A stretch of DNA of 64,000 nt from Chaunax sp. Z400 (taxonomy: Eukaryota > Chordata > Actinopteri > Lophiiformes > Chaunacidae). The notes below the pieces were generated by a model. It was not told the DNA's origin. It ran no database searches and saw only the letters and a list, made by a program, of their open reading frames with translations. Position numbers and translations under genes: made by a program. This document shows, piece after piece, positions 48,894 through 60,887 of this stretch (positions are counted from its first letter, which is position 1; each line of letters starts with the position of its first letter). Location: positions 1,117,501-1,181,500 of the forward strand of contig CM075203.1 in assembly GCA_037577475.1 (NCBI GenBank), written 5' to 3'.

Positions 48894-49810
48894 TGGCATT
48901 CTCTTAAAGATCGCACTGCAAACATCACATACAGCTGATTACAGATTTCAGATTTCACTATAAACTCATATCAAAGTTTCACAGTGTATATTTCATATGA
49001 TCCACTCATCTGGTTTTAGGAGGGCAGGAGAAGGAGAAGGAGTTTGTTTTGATTTGGGGGAGCTGACACAACATTCACTGCCTCCTCCGTCAGGCAGCAT
49101 ACACCATCAGGAGGCCCCAGCCCTTCCAGCCTCCTCAATATTTGATGGGATGAGTCCACGCTGACTAACTCAAGGCCATGCTTGCTCGACTCCCCAACCA
49201 ACCAAAGCGCTCGCAGTCTGCTGAGGACGCTGCTCGCCGATATCCACGATCAGAGAGGTAATAATGTTTAGCTCCAGCTCCCAATCAGATAAACGAGACA
49301 AAGAGGAACAGAGTGAACCCAAGATGATCGGCAGGAAATGTAAATGTTCTCAAGCAAAGAAGCAAATGTAATTAGCATTAAAACACATTTTAATTACACG
49401 TCAGCTGGTCTTTGAATGCATCCTGTGGGTCTGAAACAGGTGAGAGTTCTTCAGCTCAGACTCCGTCTTTGGATTGCATGATGTTACGTCATGTTCGGTT
49501 CTTTTTGTTTCCAGTTTGGCCCCTTTTACAATCCCAGCAGACAAATTTTCTGTCCAGAAACATGAGAATAAAAAGCCCTAACTGGTCACATGATCTGCTA
49601 AATCATTGACCGCTCTCAAACAAAAGGTGCTCTTACATGGGTTTGATTCTGTGTGAGTGCTTGGTGCTAACATGGAAGAGGTTTGTAGTTTGATCCCAGC
49701 TGGTGGTAACCAAATAGTTCATACAGCTGTAATATGGCTGGAGATGTTGCAAGACCAAAACCAGCAGCGTTGGTCCATCATGATGACTTTCCAACCTGTG
49801 CAGTCCAGAC

Positions 49811-50937
49811 CTAAAGGACCAGTTCACCCAAAAATAAAAACTCAAGTCATTTCTGGAGCCTCTCAGTAAAACAGCGCTGCTCAGTTCTCCTGAACACCTG
49901 AAGAAGATGGAGACTAGTTTTAAAAAACAAGTATGAAATGACTCCATGCAGGTACGACATAAGCCACGCCTCCAGAAACCTGAGCTCTTATTCTGATTTC
50001 AAAAGACTTTATTTATCCTTTATTTGAGCTTAAATCTTCACTGTAGCCTCCAAGCTAAAGGCGTTAGCGCCGTCTGAGGAAAGTACACAACCTCGAGAAC
50101 TCAAACATAAAACCAAAACGTTCCGTTAGCACTGAGGTAAGTACAGATCATGACTCTCATTGATCTCGTCTGGCGGTGAATAGCAGAACAGATCAGTCAT
50201 TAATGTGAATTGAAACAGACAAACTGTTGCAACGTTAGTAGAAACTTCATGTTTATTTATACTTATATATGTTCGTTTATTTCTATCTTGCTCCTCTGAT
50301 ACAGACGTGTGACGGTTTCGCTAACATGCTAACATGCTAACATGCTCTCTTCTTTGCTTCTTTCTTTCCCTGCTGCACCACAAATACTTCTGTACTCGAC
50401 AAGATTTTAAATGTTAGATCTGGAAACATGAGATAATTATTTTTTATAAGCCTACTTAAGTCTAGACTGAACAACTTATTTTAAGATTTCTTGCTGTATG
50501 AACAGATCATTTCACTAGTATGAAGACATTTCCTCCTCAAACAGTGTTTATTTCTCATATTTTAGCTGCTCTTTCTTAAGTGTGTGGGATTAATAAAGGA
50601 TTTTCTTTCCCTATATTCCGGTGTTTTAGCTTGTGCACCATCTCCAGACGAGGTGTGCGCTAACGCTTTTAGCTTAGAGGCTACAGTGAAGATTTCGGCT
50701 TAAAAAAAGCATAAATAGTGTTTGGTATCTTTGAACTTGTGGAACTTTGATTTTATCATGCGAGCTGTGTGCAGTCATTTAATGTTTGCTTTTTGAAGCG
50801 ATTTTCTCCAGGTGTTTTGGAGAATTCTACAACATTATTTAGTAATGAAGCTCCAGGCTATTTTAAAGAAAGAAACTTTACCTGACTTTCCATCAGTATG
50901 AGGATGAGGAACATTTTGGCGAACTGTTCCTTTAAAT
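49811..50937. mobile_element. Foldback-type inverted-repeat element, copy 2 (about 1.13 kb)
   Basis: The left end reads CTAAAGGACCAGTTCACCC. The reverse complement of the right end reads TTAAAGGAACAGTTCGCC. The arms pair again further in: AATCTTCACTGTAGCCTCC, AAGCTAAAGGCGTTAGCG (left, about 50030) against CGCTAACGCTTTTAGCTTAG, AGGCTACAGTGAAGATTTCG (right, about 50665). Arms are roughly 300 bp with about 520 bp of centre that includes three 9-bp GCTAACATG units at 50322. No transposase. It is the best-preserved member of the family seen here. Confidence 0.6.
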
Positions 50938-51391
50938 CTATAGAACGTTAACTTTTTATTAAAACAATAAAAAAGATATACATAAGATATAAAGATATAC
51001 ATAATGAGGAAAAGAAATAAGATGAAGGATTCTGGGTAATGGACGTCACACAGGTGCGTCTGATGGACTGAGCCTCTGCTGGACGTCCAGTTGATGAAGA
51101 TGAGGACCAGTATCTCCCCTGAATGAGACGCCGGTGGAGGGGAGGCTGTGGGTGGAGGCAGATTTGAATGAACAGGCTGAGACTCTCCATCCAGCTCTGG
51201 CCTGATCTTTGCTTTCAGTCTGAATATCGAACCATCAAACGCTCCAATTTCTGCCACTCTGCCTTGTTTTGTCTGGATTTCCTTCAAGCCGAGTGTCATT
51301 GGAGAGTAAACTATGTGTATGCTTTCAGTCCTTTGTATTCCTCCCCCTCCTCCCCCTCCTCCCTCGCCGGATGTGTGTGAGATGTAGAGCC

Positions 51392-51392
<1 letters not shown>

Positions 51393-51427
<35 letters not shown>

Positions 51428-51466
51428 TGTGTGTGTGTGTGTGTGTGTGTATGTGTGTGTGTGTGT

Positions 51467-51531
<65 letters not shown>

Positions 51532-51562
51532 TGTGTGTGTGTCTGTGTGTGTGTGTGTGTGT
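51393..51562 (+). repeat. (GT)n microsatellite with CTGT interruptions
   Basis: About 170 bp of GT dinucleotides broken by TCTGTG and one TATGTG; same compound type as the CA arrays but opposite strand. Confidence 0.95.
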
Positions 51563-51656
51563 TAGTGTGCGAACGTGTGCAGGCTTTGTTTTTCTTTTGA
51601 ACATCTCTTTCATGTTGCTGTTTATTTATTTATTTCTCTGCCGGCGGAGGCGAGGC

Positions 51657-51909
51657 CTCTTCTCTCCTTTCCTCCCCTCTCCTCTCCTCTCCTTTCCTCC
51701 CCTCTCCCCTCCTCTCCTTTCCTCCCCTCTCCTCTCCTTTCCTCCCCTCTCCTCTCCTCTCCTTTCCTCCCCTCTCCCCTCCTCTCCTCTCCTCTCCTCC
51801 CCTCTCCTCTCCTCTCCTCCCCTTTCCTCCTCTCCTCTCTTCTCCTCCCCTCTCCTCTCCTCCCCTTTCCTCCTCTCCTCTGCTCTCCTCTCTCCTCTCC
51901 TCTCCTCTC
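51657..51909 (+). repeat. CTCCT/CTTTCC polypyrimidine repeat
   Basis: Imperfect units of CTCTCCTCTC and CTTTCCTCCC over 250 bp, entirely C/T apart from a couple of G bases. Frames of Ser/Pro/Leu and Gly/Arg/Glu across it are artefacts. Confidence 0.95.
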
Positions 51910-52399
51910 AGTGCCATCCATCAGTGAGGAGCCTCTCTGACGGATGAACCGGTGACCTCGGCTCCCTGTAGCACATCAGCTAGGAGCTGGAGCAGCACTG
52001 GGGGATTTTGTTTTTAAGGAGACGCGGTGAGAGCAGGAGGCCTCGGCTGCGTCTGGCTGACTGTCAGCAGCGTCATACATGTAAAAACTATTTCATCTGC
52101 GACCAGGAGGCACCGCTTTACTATAATGGAGCTCTTGTAGCCGCTGTGGCTGATTTGGTACCTGTGTTCCTGCTCAGTCTGAGATCCAATATGGCGGTTG
52201 TTTGGTTGAGGTCATGAACATCATGATGAACCAAACAAAAACACGTTTCAGCTCCGATTCTCATCAGTCGGCTGCTGGTGAAACTTACCACTGCATTAGT
52301 GCTAATTTTGTTAATAAAAACTATGATGAAAATTGTTCGACAGCCTTTTTCTTCCATGACTACGGCGAAACGATGATGTCATTAAACACTGACTGTCAC

Positions 52400-52638
52400 T
52401 GAATCAACATGAAATATCATTGCAGTTTAACGTGGAGGTGAGGAGATTGAACTGTTTCCTTCAATGTCTGGACAGGAAATGCATTTTAATTTTAGTTTAC
52501 ATGAGTGAAGAGCATAAATGGAAAGAGTCATTGGACACCTGCCTACCTACAACCACACCTATTAAAGTTCACAGATTTGCACTGAGAATTTCCCCACCGT
52601 GTGACTAATAAAGGAATATCTTATCTTATATTATCTTA
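52400..52638 (+). mobile_element. Retroposon 3' end relic with TTATC tail
   Basis: Ends GAATTTCCCCACCGTGTGAC, TAATAAAGGAATATC, then TTATCTTATATTATCTTA. This 'TTTCCCC..GTGNGACTAATAAAGG' string plus a short tandem tail is characteristic of 3' termini of fish LINE families. Upstream to about 52400 there is no recognisable reverse-transcriptase frame. Confidence 0.4.
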
Positions 52639-55600
52639 AAAAGAGTTTGATGATCTTCCTCCACAGAGTTCAGATCTTTCCTTCCATCTCTGTCTGTTTC
52701 TCGTTCCTTCTTTCAGCCTCCAGGTTCATGTTCAGCTCGTCTTTGACCACATGTCTGCATTCCTTGGATGGTGTCTTCTCTAGTGGATAGCCGTCATCCA
52801 TCAGTCTGTATGTCTGAACCTGTGGAGCTAAACCATTGACAGACAAACACAGAGACTCCTGGCAGCTGAAGTAAACCTGGACCCGTCTGGACTGGCAGCA
52901 TCACTCATTTAAAACAAAATAACATCCATTTCTGTTTAGATTTAACAAATGTGTTCCTTCACAACTAATTGTTGGCTGTTTGATTTATTCATGGCTGCAA
53001 AGGGTTTTAAGTCTTTGAATGAGTTTTAGCAGATAATTCTCTTGATATTCTTCAGAGGAGTATTTTAAAAAGTTAAAGAGAGACTAGAGGCTCACTTTAA
53101 AACCAGCATGACTCCAGTCTCTACAGGTAAGGAGCACATATAGCAAACTACTTATCATCAGATCCAAGAAACCTGAACTCACATTCCTGCCCTCTGGATT
53201 CTGGATTCCAGCGGCCCCTCGGGCCTGACAGACAGAGGACAGACCCATAATGGTGTTTCCTCAGTAGTGCTGCCTTCAGGTGCTGTTCGAATAAAGAAAT
53301 TAACAGAAGTTTTTGACTCATATACATAAACTGGGGTTCTCTCCATTTTTAAATTCTTAAATTCACCTTTATAAGATGCTTGTATACGACATAATACTCA
53401 CATCTTTTATATAGAAAGTTACAGCAAGTCTTTATGAAGATGAGGCTCCTGTTTGTCTAAGAGTAACGTGTAAAAAGATCATTTGACACAAAATTGGAAA
53501 AGTTGAGTCAGATTTGCTAAATTTTCAAATGTCTTGTGAAAACAAAAATCAACTCTTGGCTCTGTTTCAACTAGACGAGATTCTGATGACGGCTGACATA
53601 AACCTCTGACATGTCACTTCCTGTCCGACGGTCGGTCGGTGGCAGTTAGTCAGGTTGCGATCGCTCCTGCTCCCATCGCACAAAGACTGCAGGACAAATG
53701 ACGGCGGACGAAGCAGAAATTTGAAACTCTTTCATGAGTCACGAGGCTCATAGTTTGTTTCAGAGTGAAACAAACTATAATCTTAGATTAACTTCAGCTG
53801 GACTTGATGGTTTACTTACCAAACTCAGCAAAGAACCAGCCTCCATACACGTTAACATGTAGCCAGGAATCAGGTTTGCTGATATTTATTTGCTTCGGAT
53901 TCTGACGTCGGGGAGAAACACAAAACAAACCCTGAAGGCACACAAAAGCCTTGATGACTGGACCAAGACGGGATTTGTTGGCGACATGAGAGCATCGAGG
54001 ATGTGAATGGTCAGTCATGTCCTCGTTGCCATATCCTACGGCATTACGGGAATGTTGGTTTGAAGGACGACGAGCTTCTTGACAAACACGATGAGGTCTT
54101 TGAGGGTTTGGTGAACAGTTTTTTTGTTGTTGCTTCTCTTTACTTTAATATTTGGCAGCCTGTAAAAAAAGATTCATCAATCTTTCTTAGTGATTCCAAC
54201 ATAATGAACACAACGGTGCAGACGTCCACTCTCCTCCAACAGGAACCCAAGGCCACTGATCAATTACACACCAATGGAGACAAGGCTCCAGCTGCTGACC
54301 TTCATTCCGTACGGAACGCCATGAACGTCACACCATCTTTCACTTCTATATTCTACTTCATGTTTCAGAGAGAAAGGCATCAGATGAGGCTCTTTAATGA
54401 GTGTCCATACTGTACAATGATTACCTTTCTAAACGGCCTCTTCATCCATAGACTCACCATACAAGACGATTACATCTGCTTTCAAAGGCTACAAGCTGTG
54501 GCTGAATTAACAGCATGTTTTATGAAACTCATGAGATTATTTGTTGCATCATTTCTGAATGCTGTACATTTCACAAGAGTGAGCACCTTAGCATTGGCCA
54601 CTGGACCCTGAATGTTAGTGTCTTCAGAGGTGAATACCCCCCCGTCATGTCCTCACCCTTCATCATCAACACCTCCAGATGGATCCAAGGTTAAAGAGAC
54701 ACTTTATGGTTTGTATGGACCTGAAGTCTTCGCCAGCAGGCGATGAAAACATTTTCCTGCAGCACTGAAAAATTAGAGTTCAACGGTTAAGATGCAAAGT
54801 GTAAATAATAAAGATGCTTTTCTTAAGAGCCAAGTGAAGTAGAGCATAAACGGGCCTTAAAGGTGAGTAGATAAAGAATGAGTTTCCATGTTTGGGCAAA
54901 TTGTTCCTTTAATGAAGCCACTCCACTGGACAAACAGCAAAACAAGCTTATATGTTGATTTGAGGAAATACTGTTTTTTTTACTGCTCCCTTTTCCCCTC
55001 TTCCATATTACTGACCTGATATTTTCACATTTCTATGAAGCTGTAAGATGATAGCAGTGTTATATCAACAGTGATACATTTGAAGAGAATTCTGAGCAGT
55101 GGAAAAAAATTCTAATCAATCACAGAACCTTTGAATTCATCATGTTGTCAGAGTAACAGTCGGAGGTTTAACACAGTAAAAAGTCAGTGTTTTGTTTTTA
55201 ACACATGTGGCCTGGATTAAAACATCATGCCCAGAACATTTTTGGAATTGTTTTAGTTCCACCAAATGAACACAAAAAGAAGAGGTTTGATCAGTTAAAC
55301 TGCCAGACGTCATTTGGACCAGCATGCTTTGCTGTTGTTTTGTACCGACCCAGACAGAACAGAATGGAGGCCGATGCATTATTTGGTTGCCAAAGACGAA
55401 GCACAAAGTCCTGAGAAGCAGACGGAGCAGAATTGGGTGGAGGTCTCTGGACATTTGGTCTCTCTCTGGAGGGGAGTGTGTGAATTCAGCATTTTGATCC
55501 CAGAGTGTAATCGAGCGTCTCCGTGTCTGGAGAACCGCTGAGGGATTGAAGCGCGATCAATCACCCCTCTCCGGACTGTCCGGACGTTTCACATGTGGCT

Positions 55601-56539
55601 GAGTCTGAGTTGGTGGGAACGATGAAGACAGAAGGCGTGAAAAGTTGTCAGAACGACTCGTGTTCAAGGCGGGTCGATGAGTTTCTGATCACATCGACGC
55701 AGCGTGACGTTCGCTTAAAGGAATATTTATTTTGGTGCATGAAAACAACACAAGTCGTCGTGTGTTTTAGGAGATGTTTGTGGATTTACACCAGCAGAGA
55801 CATGTTTGTGCTCTTTGTGGAAAAAAAATAACTTAGAATCAGAACATCTGGAGCAGCATCGTCCCACCAACCATCCTCAGTTGGGTCAACCTTTGTGGTT
55901 CTCTTTAACAAGCGTGCCAACAGAATAATTCATATATTTTCACCCTCCTACGCCGGTTAAATAAAGGCCTATAGGCCAGAGGTGGTGTTAGCCTGTTTAG
56001 CATAAAATGAGTGCATTAATATCCGGAGACTCAATTATTTTGCTAATAGTTGGGTTGACACTGCAGGTTACACAAAGCTGCCGACTGTGAGGACCTTTAG
56101 CTGGAGGTAACGCTGGTGCAGCCACTAATTATCAGTGTTGGGGAGTAATCAACTACATGGACTTCAAATGGTAATTTAACTACATTTTGCTGCAGCTTGC
56201 TGATAGTTCAACTACACCCAAGATCGGCTCATGTCTCCTTCCTACCACATGACACAGAGTTCTGATATGACAGCTATGTGGGTTCAATCCCACTGCTATG
56301 TCAGCTCGTCACTCTCTTTACCCATAATCCTCCCTCTGACTCCTTCCCCATCCTCTCACCTGATCAGAATTTCTGCCGAGGCCTCTGGGATTGGACGATT
56401 TCAACATATTTTATTTAACTGCTTTTGTAAGCCCTAATATTCAGCAGCTGTGATCTATGACTGAATTACAATTTTCAGGGTCAAGGAGGGACTCGGCTGT
56501 GGAAAAGGGGGCTGCGCTGGTGGGGGAGTGTGTGAGTTT

Positions 56540-56563
56540 GGGGGGGGGGGGGGGGGGGGGGGG
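56540..56563 (+). repeat. Homopolymer G, 24 bases
   Basis: Uninterrupted G tract, potential G-quadruplex; length is liable to sequencing error. Confidence 0.85.
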
Positions 56564-56984
56564 ATGGGATGGGGAAAGAAAAAAACAGAAGAGTGGAAGG
56601 AAGAATCTCACGTTGTCTTTAAAAATGAATGAGAAAATGGGTAATCCCAGAGTCGCACCATGAAAAGAGGGGAGATCAATATGGCCTCTCAGCTCACTGG
56701 GGCCTCACCGAACCTTGACATGAACAAAAAGTTGTGTGTTTTGTTGCTGCTTCTATACGTCTTTTGTGTTTTGTTCTGCAGAGGAGAGGAGGAGGGAAAG
56801 TTTGGTCTAACAGTGATTTATGGGATTCTGAGAAAATGACTTGAAGAATTAGAAACAGGTAAGAAACCAGGATTCTTTCATGTTCTTTTCATGTGGCACT
56901 ATTTCCAGAGGCGGAGGGATATGAGAGAACATCATACAGGTTCTCTAACCTTTGGACTCCTCTTTCAATTGACCCCACTGGAAC

Positions 56985-57115
56985 AGCCCCCCCCATAAGA
57001 ATTCAATTACACTTCCTGGCCTATGTGGAGAAAACTGGCTGGCGAGCCCTGGGATTGGACGCCCTCTCATGAATATTTAATTGCCACCAACCATCAGAGG
57101 TGAGGTTTTGCTGAG
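56985..57115. promoter_or_regulatory. Candidate conserved non-coding element
   Basis: Compact block with AAGAATTCAATTACACTTCC, GGATTGGACGCCC, TCATGAATATTTAATTGCC and CACCAACCATCAG. The ATTTAATTGCC and CAATTACAC cores suggest homeodomain binding. Function inferred. Confidence 0.3.
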
Positions 57116-57879
57116 GGGGGGCTAAGCTGCTGGTGCTATTGGACGGGGTGCATCCTGTCTCTCTCTCCTCCACCTGCACATCTACGAGGTGAAGCTACAC
57201 CTTCGCCATCCATCCATCTGTCCATCCATCCATGCTCCACATCCCCCCCACCTCTGTGCTGTCATACTAAGAGATGCCCCCCCCCCCTTCCCCAGTTGAT
57301 TAGCGAGCTCTTCAGTAGCCTGTCATGGCGGATGTGCTCCATCAAAGCTGATCGACTCCTCGTTTTTCCAGGAAGATGTCGCAGGTTATCAGTGCGCGCT
57401 CAGATCTCCGGCTACGGGAGGAGCGTGACTGGCAGGCCGTCTTTTGAAGACAGTGATTCCTCCGCTGATGCCTCCCAGTTGGAAATTTAGAATCGTGTCT
57501 GCTAAGACGCCGCATGCAAAGTAAATGACTGTACATGGGCGAGCCTGACTGAACCCGACTCTCTCTGAAGGTCCAGGCCACTGAGCGTCTCCCAGGCCTC
57601 CTTCACACTCATCCCCACGTCTCGTCCTACTCAGTCGTCCACTTTTAACACAAAACCTGCAAAATCCATTAATCGTACCCAGCTCTTTGTGTTTCTGGTG
57701 AATCCATGGTGAAAAGGTACAAGAGCATCCTCTGCACATCAGCCTCTTTTACACAGCGGGAATGTTGCACCTCACCGTTCAGTATCAACGCTAGAAAGAC
57801 GCAACCAAAGACCCCTTTGGTTGCTGCACCTCTGGGCTGGCAGCGGAGATTGTAACAGCGTCAAGGTGAGGCCACAGGA

Positions 57880-58155
57880 CGGGACGGGGGTGACATGTTT
57901 TGACAACCGGATTTAAAAAGCAGCTAGTAGCAGTTAGCAGCTAGCTCAAGGAAGAAAGACTAAAAATGTCTTCAAATTGGGGAGACAAAAGGAGGTCTGG
58001 GAGCTCCTTACACTCCGAGCAGAGGACGAGATCAACTGCCATGTAAATGATTGTAAACAAAATAATATGGCTAAAACAAAGTGTTGCTTGGTGTGTATGT
58101 AAACATCACACTACACGCCGATGATGCTGTGTTATATACGTCACACATCCTGAGC
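57880..58155. mobile_element. Interspersed repeat copy C, internally deleted
   Basis: GCAGCTAGTAGCAGTTAGCA and CTAGCTCAAGGAAGAAAG match the start of copy A (16060). CTCCGAGCAGAGGACGAGAT and CTGTGTTATATACGTCACAC match its end (16496 and 16590). The roughly 380 bp in between, which copy B retains, is missing. That is the pattern expected for an internally deleted non-autonomous derivative. Confidence 0.5.
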
Positions 58156-59629
58156 ATGCTATCTAAAAACCACACAGAGGCGGAGTCAGGGAGACGCTGC
58201 GACTGTAGATTTGAAAATGTGGGCTTTACCTCCTCTCTTGTCTGCCAGGTCCCACCCAAGTGTTTTTTTGTGCATTCGATGACATCACATGGCGGCGAGA
58301 GGAGGGAAGTTATGACTCAGACTCAGAACAGCTTTAATGACAGATGTTAAAAGAAGGAGATCTCAAAAGTCTGAGGGAAGGCTGAAGAAAAGATGACGGA
58401 TGGACAGATCACACATGAAGCTCCATCTCCTCCTGCAGCACATGCACACAAACATCCCTGCATGTATGACTGCAGTCCCTGTGACAGATAATGGGGGGCA
58501 TTGTCATGTCTTTGTGACCTATTGAAGACGGTCCACGGCGCTGATGGTGGGCGAAAGAAAAGACAGATAAAGGAGAGAGGAGAGAAAGAATCCATTCTGC
58601 TGGGACTGGTGGCGTACAAACGGAGAACATGGCTCCTCTAACCGCCGTACACTAGAGCGTCTGTCCAGCAGGCATTGTACTCCTCAAACCGTGCCATTGT
58701 GGGGTTCTAGCTGCTGACCTCCTTTAGTATGTGTGAGTGTGTGGACCCTCCTGGAGATGAGGCCCGCCCTCACGTCGTGATCCCACCACTGGGGCTGTTC
58801 GTCCCGTTTAAGGCCCGCCCCTCGCCGAGGGACGACAGCTCAAACGAAGCTCGTCACAATCCCTCGTCGTCTTTGAATGTCTGACAAACATCAGGTGTTT
58901 TGTAACGGTGGAGCATCACAGAGGCTGTTGAGGAACCTTTCCAGTAGGAAGAACAAGAGAGAACTGCTGAGCTGGACTCCAAGGACGTCAAACTGACACA
59001 AAGATGGAGGCGTAAAATAAATCTGTGGAATCACACAGGAAGGAGCAGCAGGGTGAGGATCTACATGTGACGGAGGACGCGGTTGGTGTAGAAGAAGAAC
59101 ACCTGAAGACTCCAGCTTCAAACCCACTTCCCACACATCCAATAATGAATTGCTCTTCCCCCTGTGTCTGTATGGGAGGCACAGCTCCAGTCACTTAAGG
59201 AGGGTTAACACCCGTCCAGATTAAATATTAAACGCTGTCTGTACCTGCTGCTATTGTTGCCCCTTGGAATAAGATATAACCTATTTTTGACAAGTTTTCA
59301 TCCTCAGCCTTCCGCCGTGAGACGCTTGTCGAAAACCAAATCAGCGAATCGGGTGGGGGGGACGCTGGCGGGGTGGCATTGATGAATAATCTAGTTCATA
59401 TTCCGACAACACCCGCCGCTCAGAGGGAGAGAAAGAAAGGGATGGAGAGAGGAGGGCAGGTGGAGAAAGAGGGAGATGGACAGAGGAGGGGGAGATAAAA
59501 GCTGAGGGATGAGGAGAAAAAGAAGGCAAAAAAGGGAGGAGTGGCAGATGACAGCTGACGTCTGCTAAGGTATCACATGACAGGATGGGGGGGGCTCTAA
59601 ACAAATCGTTATCTCCCCACCTCCACCCG

Positions 59630-59890
59630 TTCTGCCCCTCCCTCTCTCTCCGCTTTTAAAAACTTGTTTAAATGCCATTTCTTAATGAACATAATAGCTC
59701 GGTGCTAATAATGAAAAGAAAATAAAAACATCTAAAAACGTGGAGGGGCCCCCGAGTTGTTGCCGCCGCTCAATTATTTCCTTGTCAAGTGGGTCTGTTT
59801 TTAATGAGGCCCTGTGGGACTGACGTCTGTCAGTCAGCCCTGACTTTTTGACACCATTACAACTTCAAATAGAAGCCGCCGCCACGCTGC
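59630..59890. promoter_or_regulatory. Candidate conserved non-coding element
   Basis: Includes AAACTTGTTTAAATGCC, CTTAATGAACATAATAGC, GGTGCTAATAATGAAAAG, GCCGCTCAATTATTTCCTTG, GTTTTTAATGAGGCCC and GACACCATTACAACTTC. Repeat-free 260 bp between purine runs. It is among the densest ATTA/TAAT clusters in the intergenic region. Function inferred. Confidence 0.4.
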
Positions 59891-59937
59891 CTTCCACCGC
59901 TCGCTCGCTAGCTACTGCTCCGCTCATCTGACAGGCT

Positions 59938-59970
59938 GGGAGGGAGGGAGGGAGGGAGGGAGGGAGGGGG
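59938..59970 (+). repeat. (GGGA)n tetranucleotide repeat
   Basis: About eight GGGA units within a longer purine-rich strand (59936-60030). Confidence 0.9.
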
Positions 59971-60234
59971 AGGGAAAGGTGGCAGGAGAGGTAGAGAGAA
60001 GAGGAGGGGGACGGGAGGGATAGAAAGAGAGGGGAGCACATCGGCACGTAGGTAGGCAGCAGACACACACTGAGCTCCGGGTGAGAAAACAATCACTGAG
60101 GGTCATTACCAGATGAGGTTTGTCAAACTGCCAGGGATTTCAACCCTCACCCCCCACCGCCTCGCTTCCTTCTTCACTTCCTTCCTTTCTTTCCTTCCTT
60201 TTTTCACTTTAATGATAAGTCTTGGTGGGTCGGC

Positions 60235-60320
60235 CCCGCGCGGGACGGTCAGAGGCGCGCTATTTTGTCGGCCATTAATTTGAGGCTTTGAAGCGGTCGA
60301 CGGCGCGGTGGCTGCTGAGG
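60235..60320. promoter_or_regulatory. Possible short conserved non-coding element
   Basis: CGCGCTATTTTGTCGGCC, ATTAATTTGAGGCTTTGAAG and CGGTCGACGGCGCGG form a CpG-rich, repeat-free block unlike its T/C-rich and G-rich surroundings. Function inferred. Confidence 0.25.
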
Positions 60321-60881
60321 GCCTGTGAAACAGTGGTGGTGGGGGGGTGGGTTGGGGGGGGGGCTGTCGCCCCTCACGTCTTCGAAAACCGCGGCCCTGA
60401 AACAGAATAGCAAATGTCCTCGCCGGCAACCACAACACTGACCACAGGAGACACCCAACACCTCCTCCTCTGAGCAAACGGCAGCACCTTTCAAAAACTC
60501 TCCAAATGACATTTTAGATTTCAATTTTAAAAGACACCCTAATGAAGGACACCCCCCCCAGAATAATTAAACAGCAGTCAGAACAATCAGCATCACCAGA
60601 ACAAACATACAAGAAGCAGTTCTACGATGAGTTACAAGCATTTATAGACAAAAAACAAACAATCAAAACTGAAATCTACACACTACAGTTGGTCCTGGTG
60701 TCTGAATTTGAGTTTAATGTTAATTCTGAATACCTTTAACTTCATAAAATGTACAGTTCTAACACAGAAACCATCACTGGAAACTCATTTATAAATAAAT
60801 ATCAACAGAATCACTTGCATTGAGAGAAAAACATGGTGTGATGTAGATGTGAATGTTAGTAGAGACAGAAAGAATCATGTG

Positions 60882-60887
60882 TTTATT
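60882..60887 (-). terminator. vti1a: Possible vti1a polyadenylation signal (AATAAA)
   Basis: Plus-strand TTTATT reads AATAAA on the minus strand, about 1.15 kb after the vti1a stop. It is the first canonical hexamer I found downstream of the stop, but variant signals could be used earlier, so the 3' end is tentative. Confidence 0.2.

Larger units (their letters stand above)
31061..60880. other. vti1a-tcf7l2 intergenic region
   Basis: No protein-coding exon was recognised in this interval on either strand; frames over 60 codons are repeat-driven, start at non-ATG codons, or lack any family resemblance. Stretches where I see nothing to report are roughly 31100-32390, 32710-33530, 34520-35160, 36190-37230, 37570-38730, 43050-44320, 46450-47090, 48900-49800, 50940-51390, 51920-52390, 52640-56980, 58160-59620 and 60320-60870. 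The rest is covered by separate repeat, mobile-element and candidate regulatory entries. An unannotated lncRNA cannot be excluded from sequence alone. Confidence 0.7.

Noticed and set aside
46952..48958. Open frame of 668 codons (minus) and 582 codons (plus) through the GA satellite
   Set aside because: Composition is only Leu/Ser/Phe/Cys or Arg/Glu/Thr/Asn repeats dictated by (GA)nACA; open in several frames on both strands.
51575..51947. Ser/Pro-rich and Gly/Arg/Glu-rich frames at 51.6-51.9 kb
   Set aside because: Produced by the CTCCT polypyrimidine repeat.
54003..54611. 202-codon plus-strand frame
   Set aside because: It begins at GTG; the first ATG in frame leaves about 135 codons. No domain, splice support or family resemblance is visible. 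A chance frame or decayed element is more likely, though a translated search would settle it.
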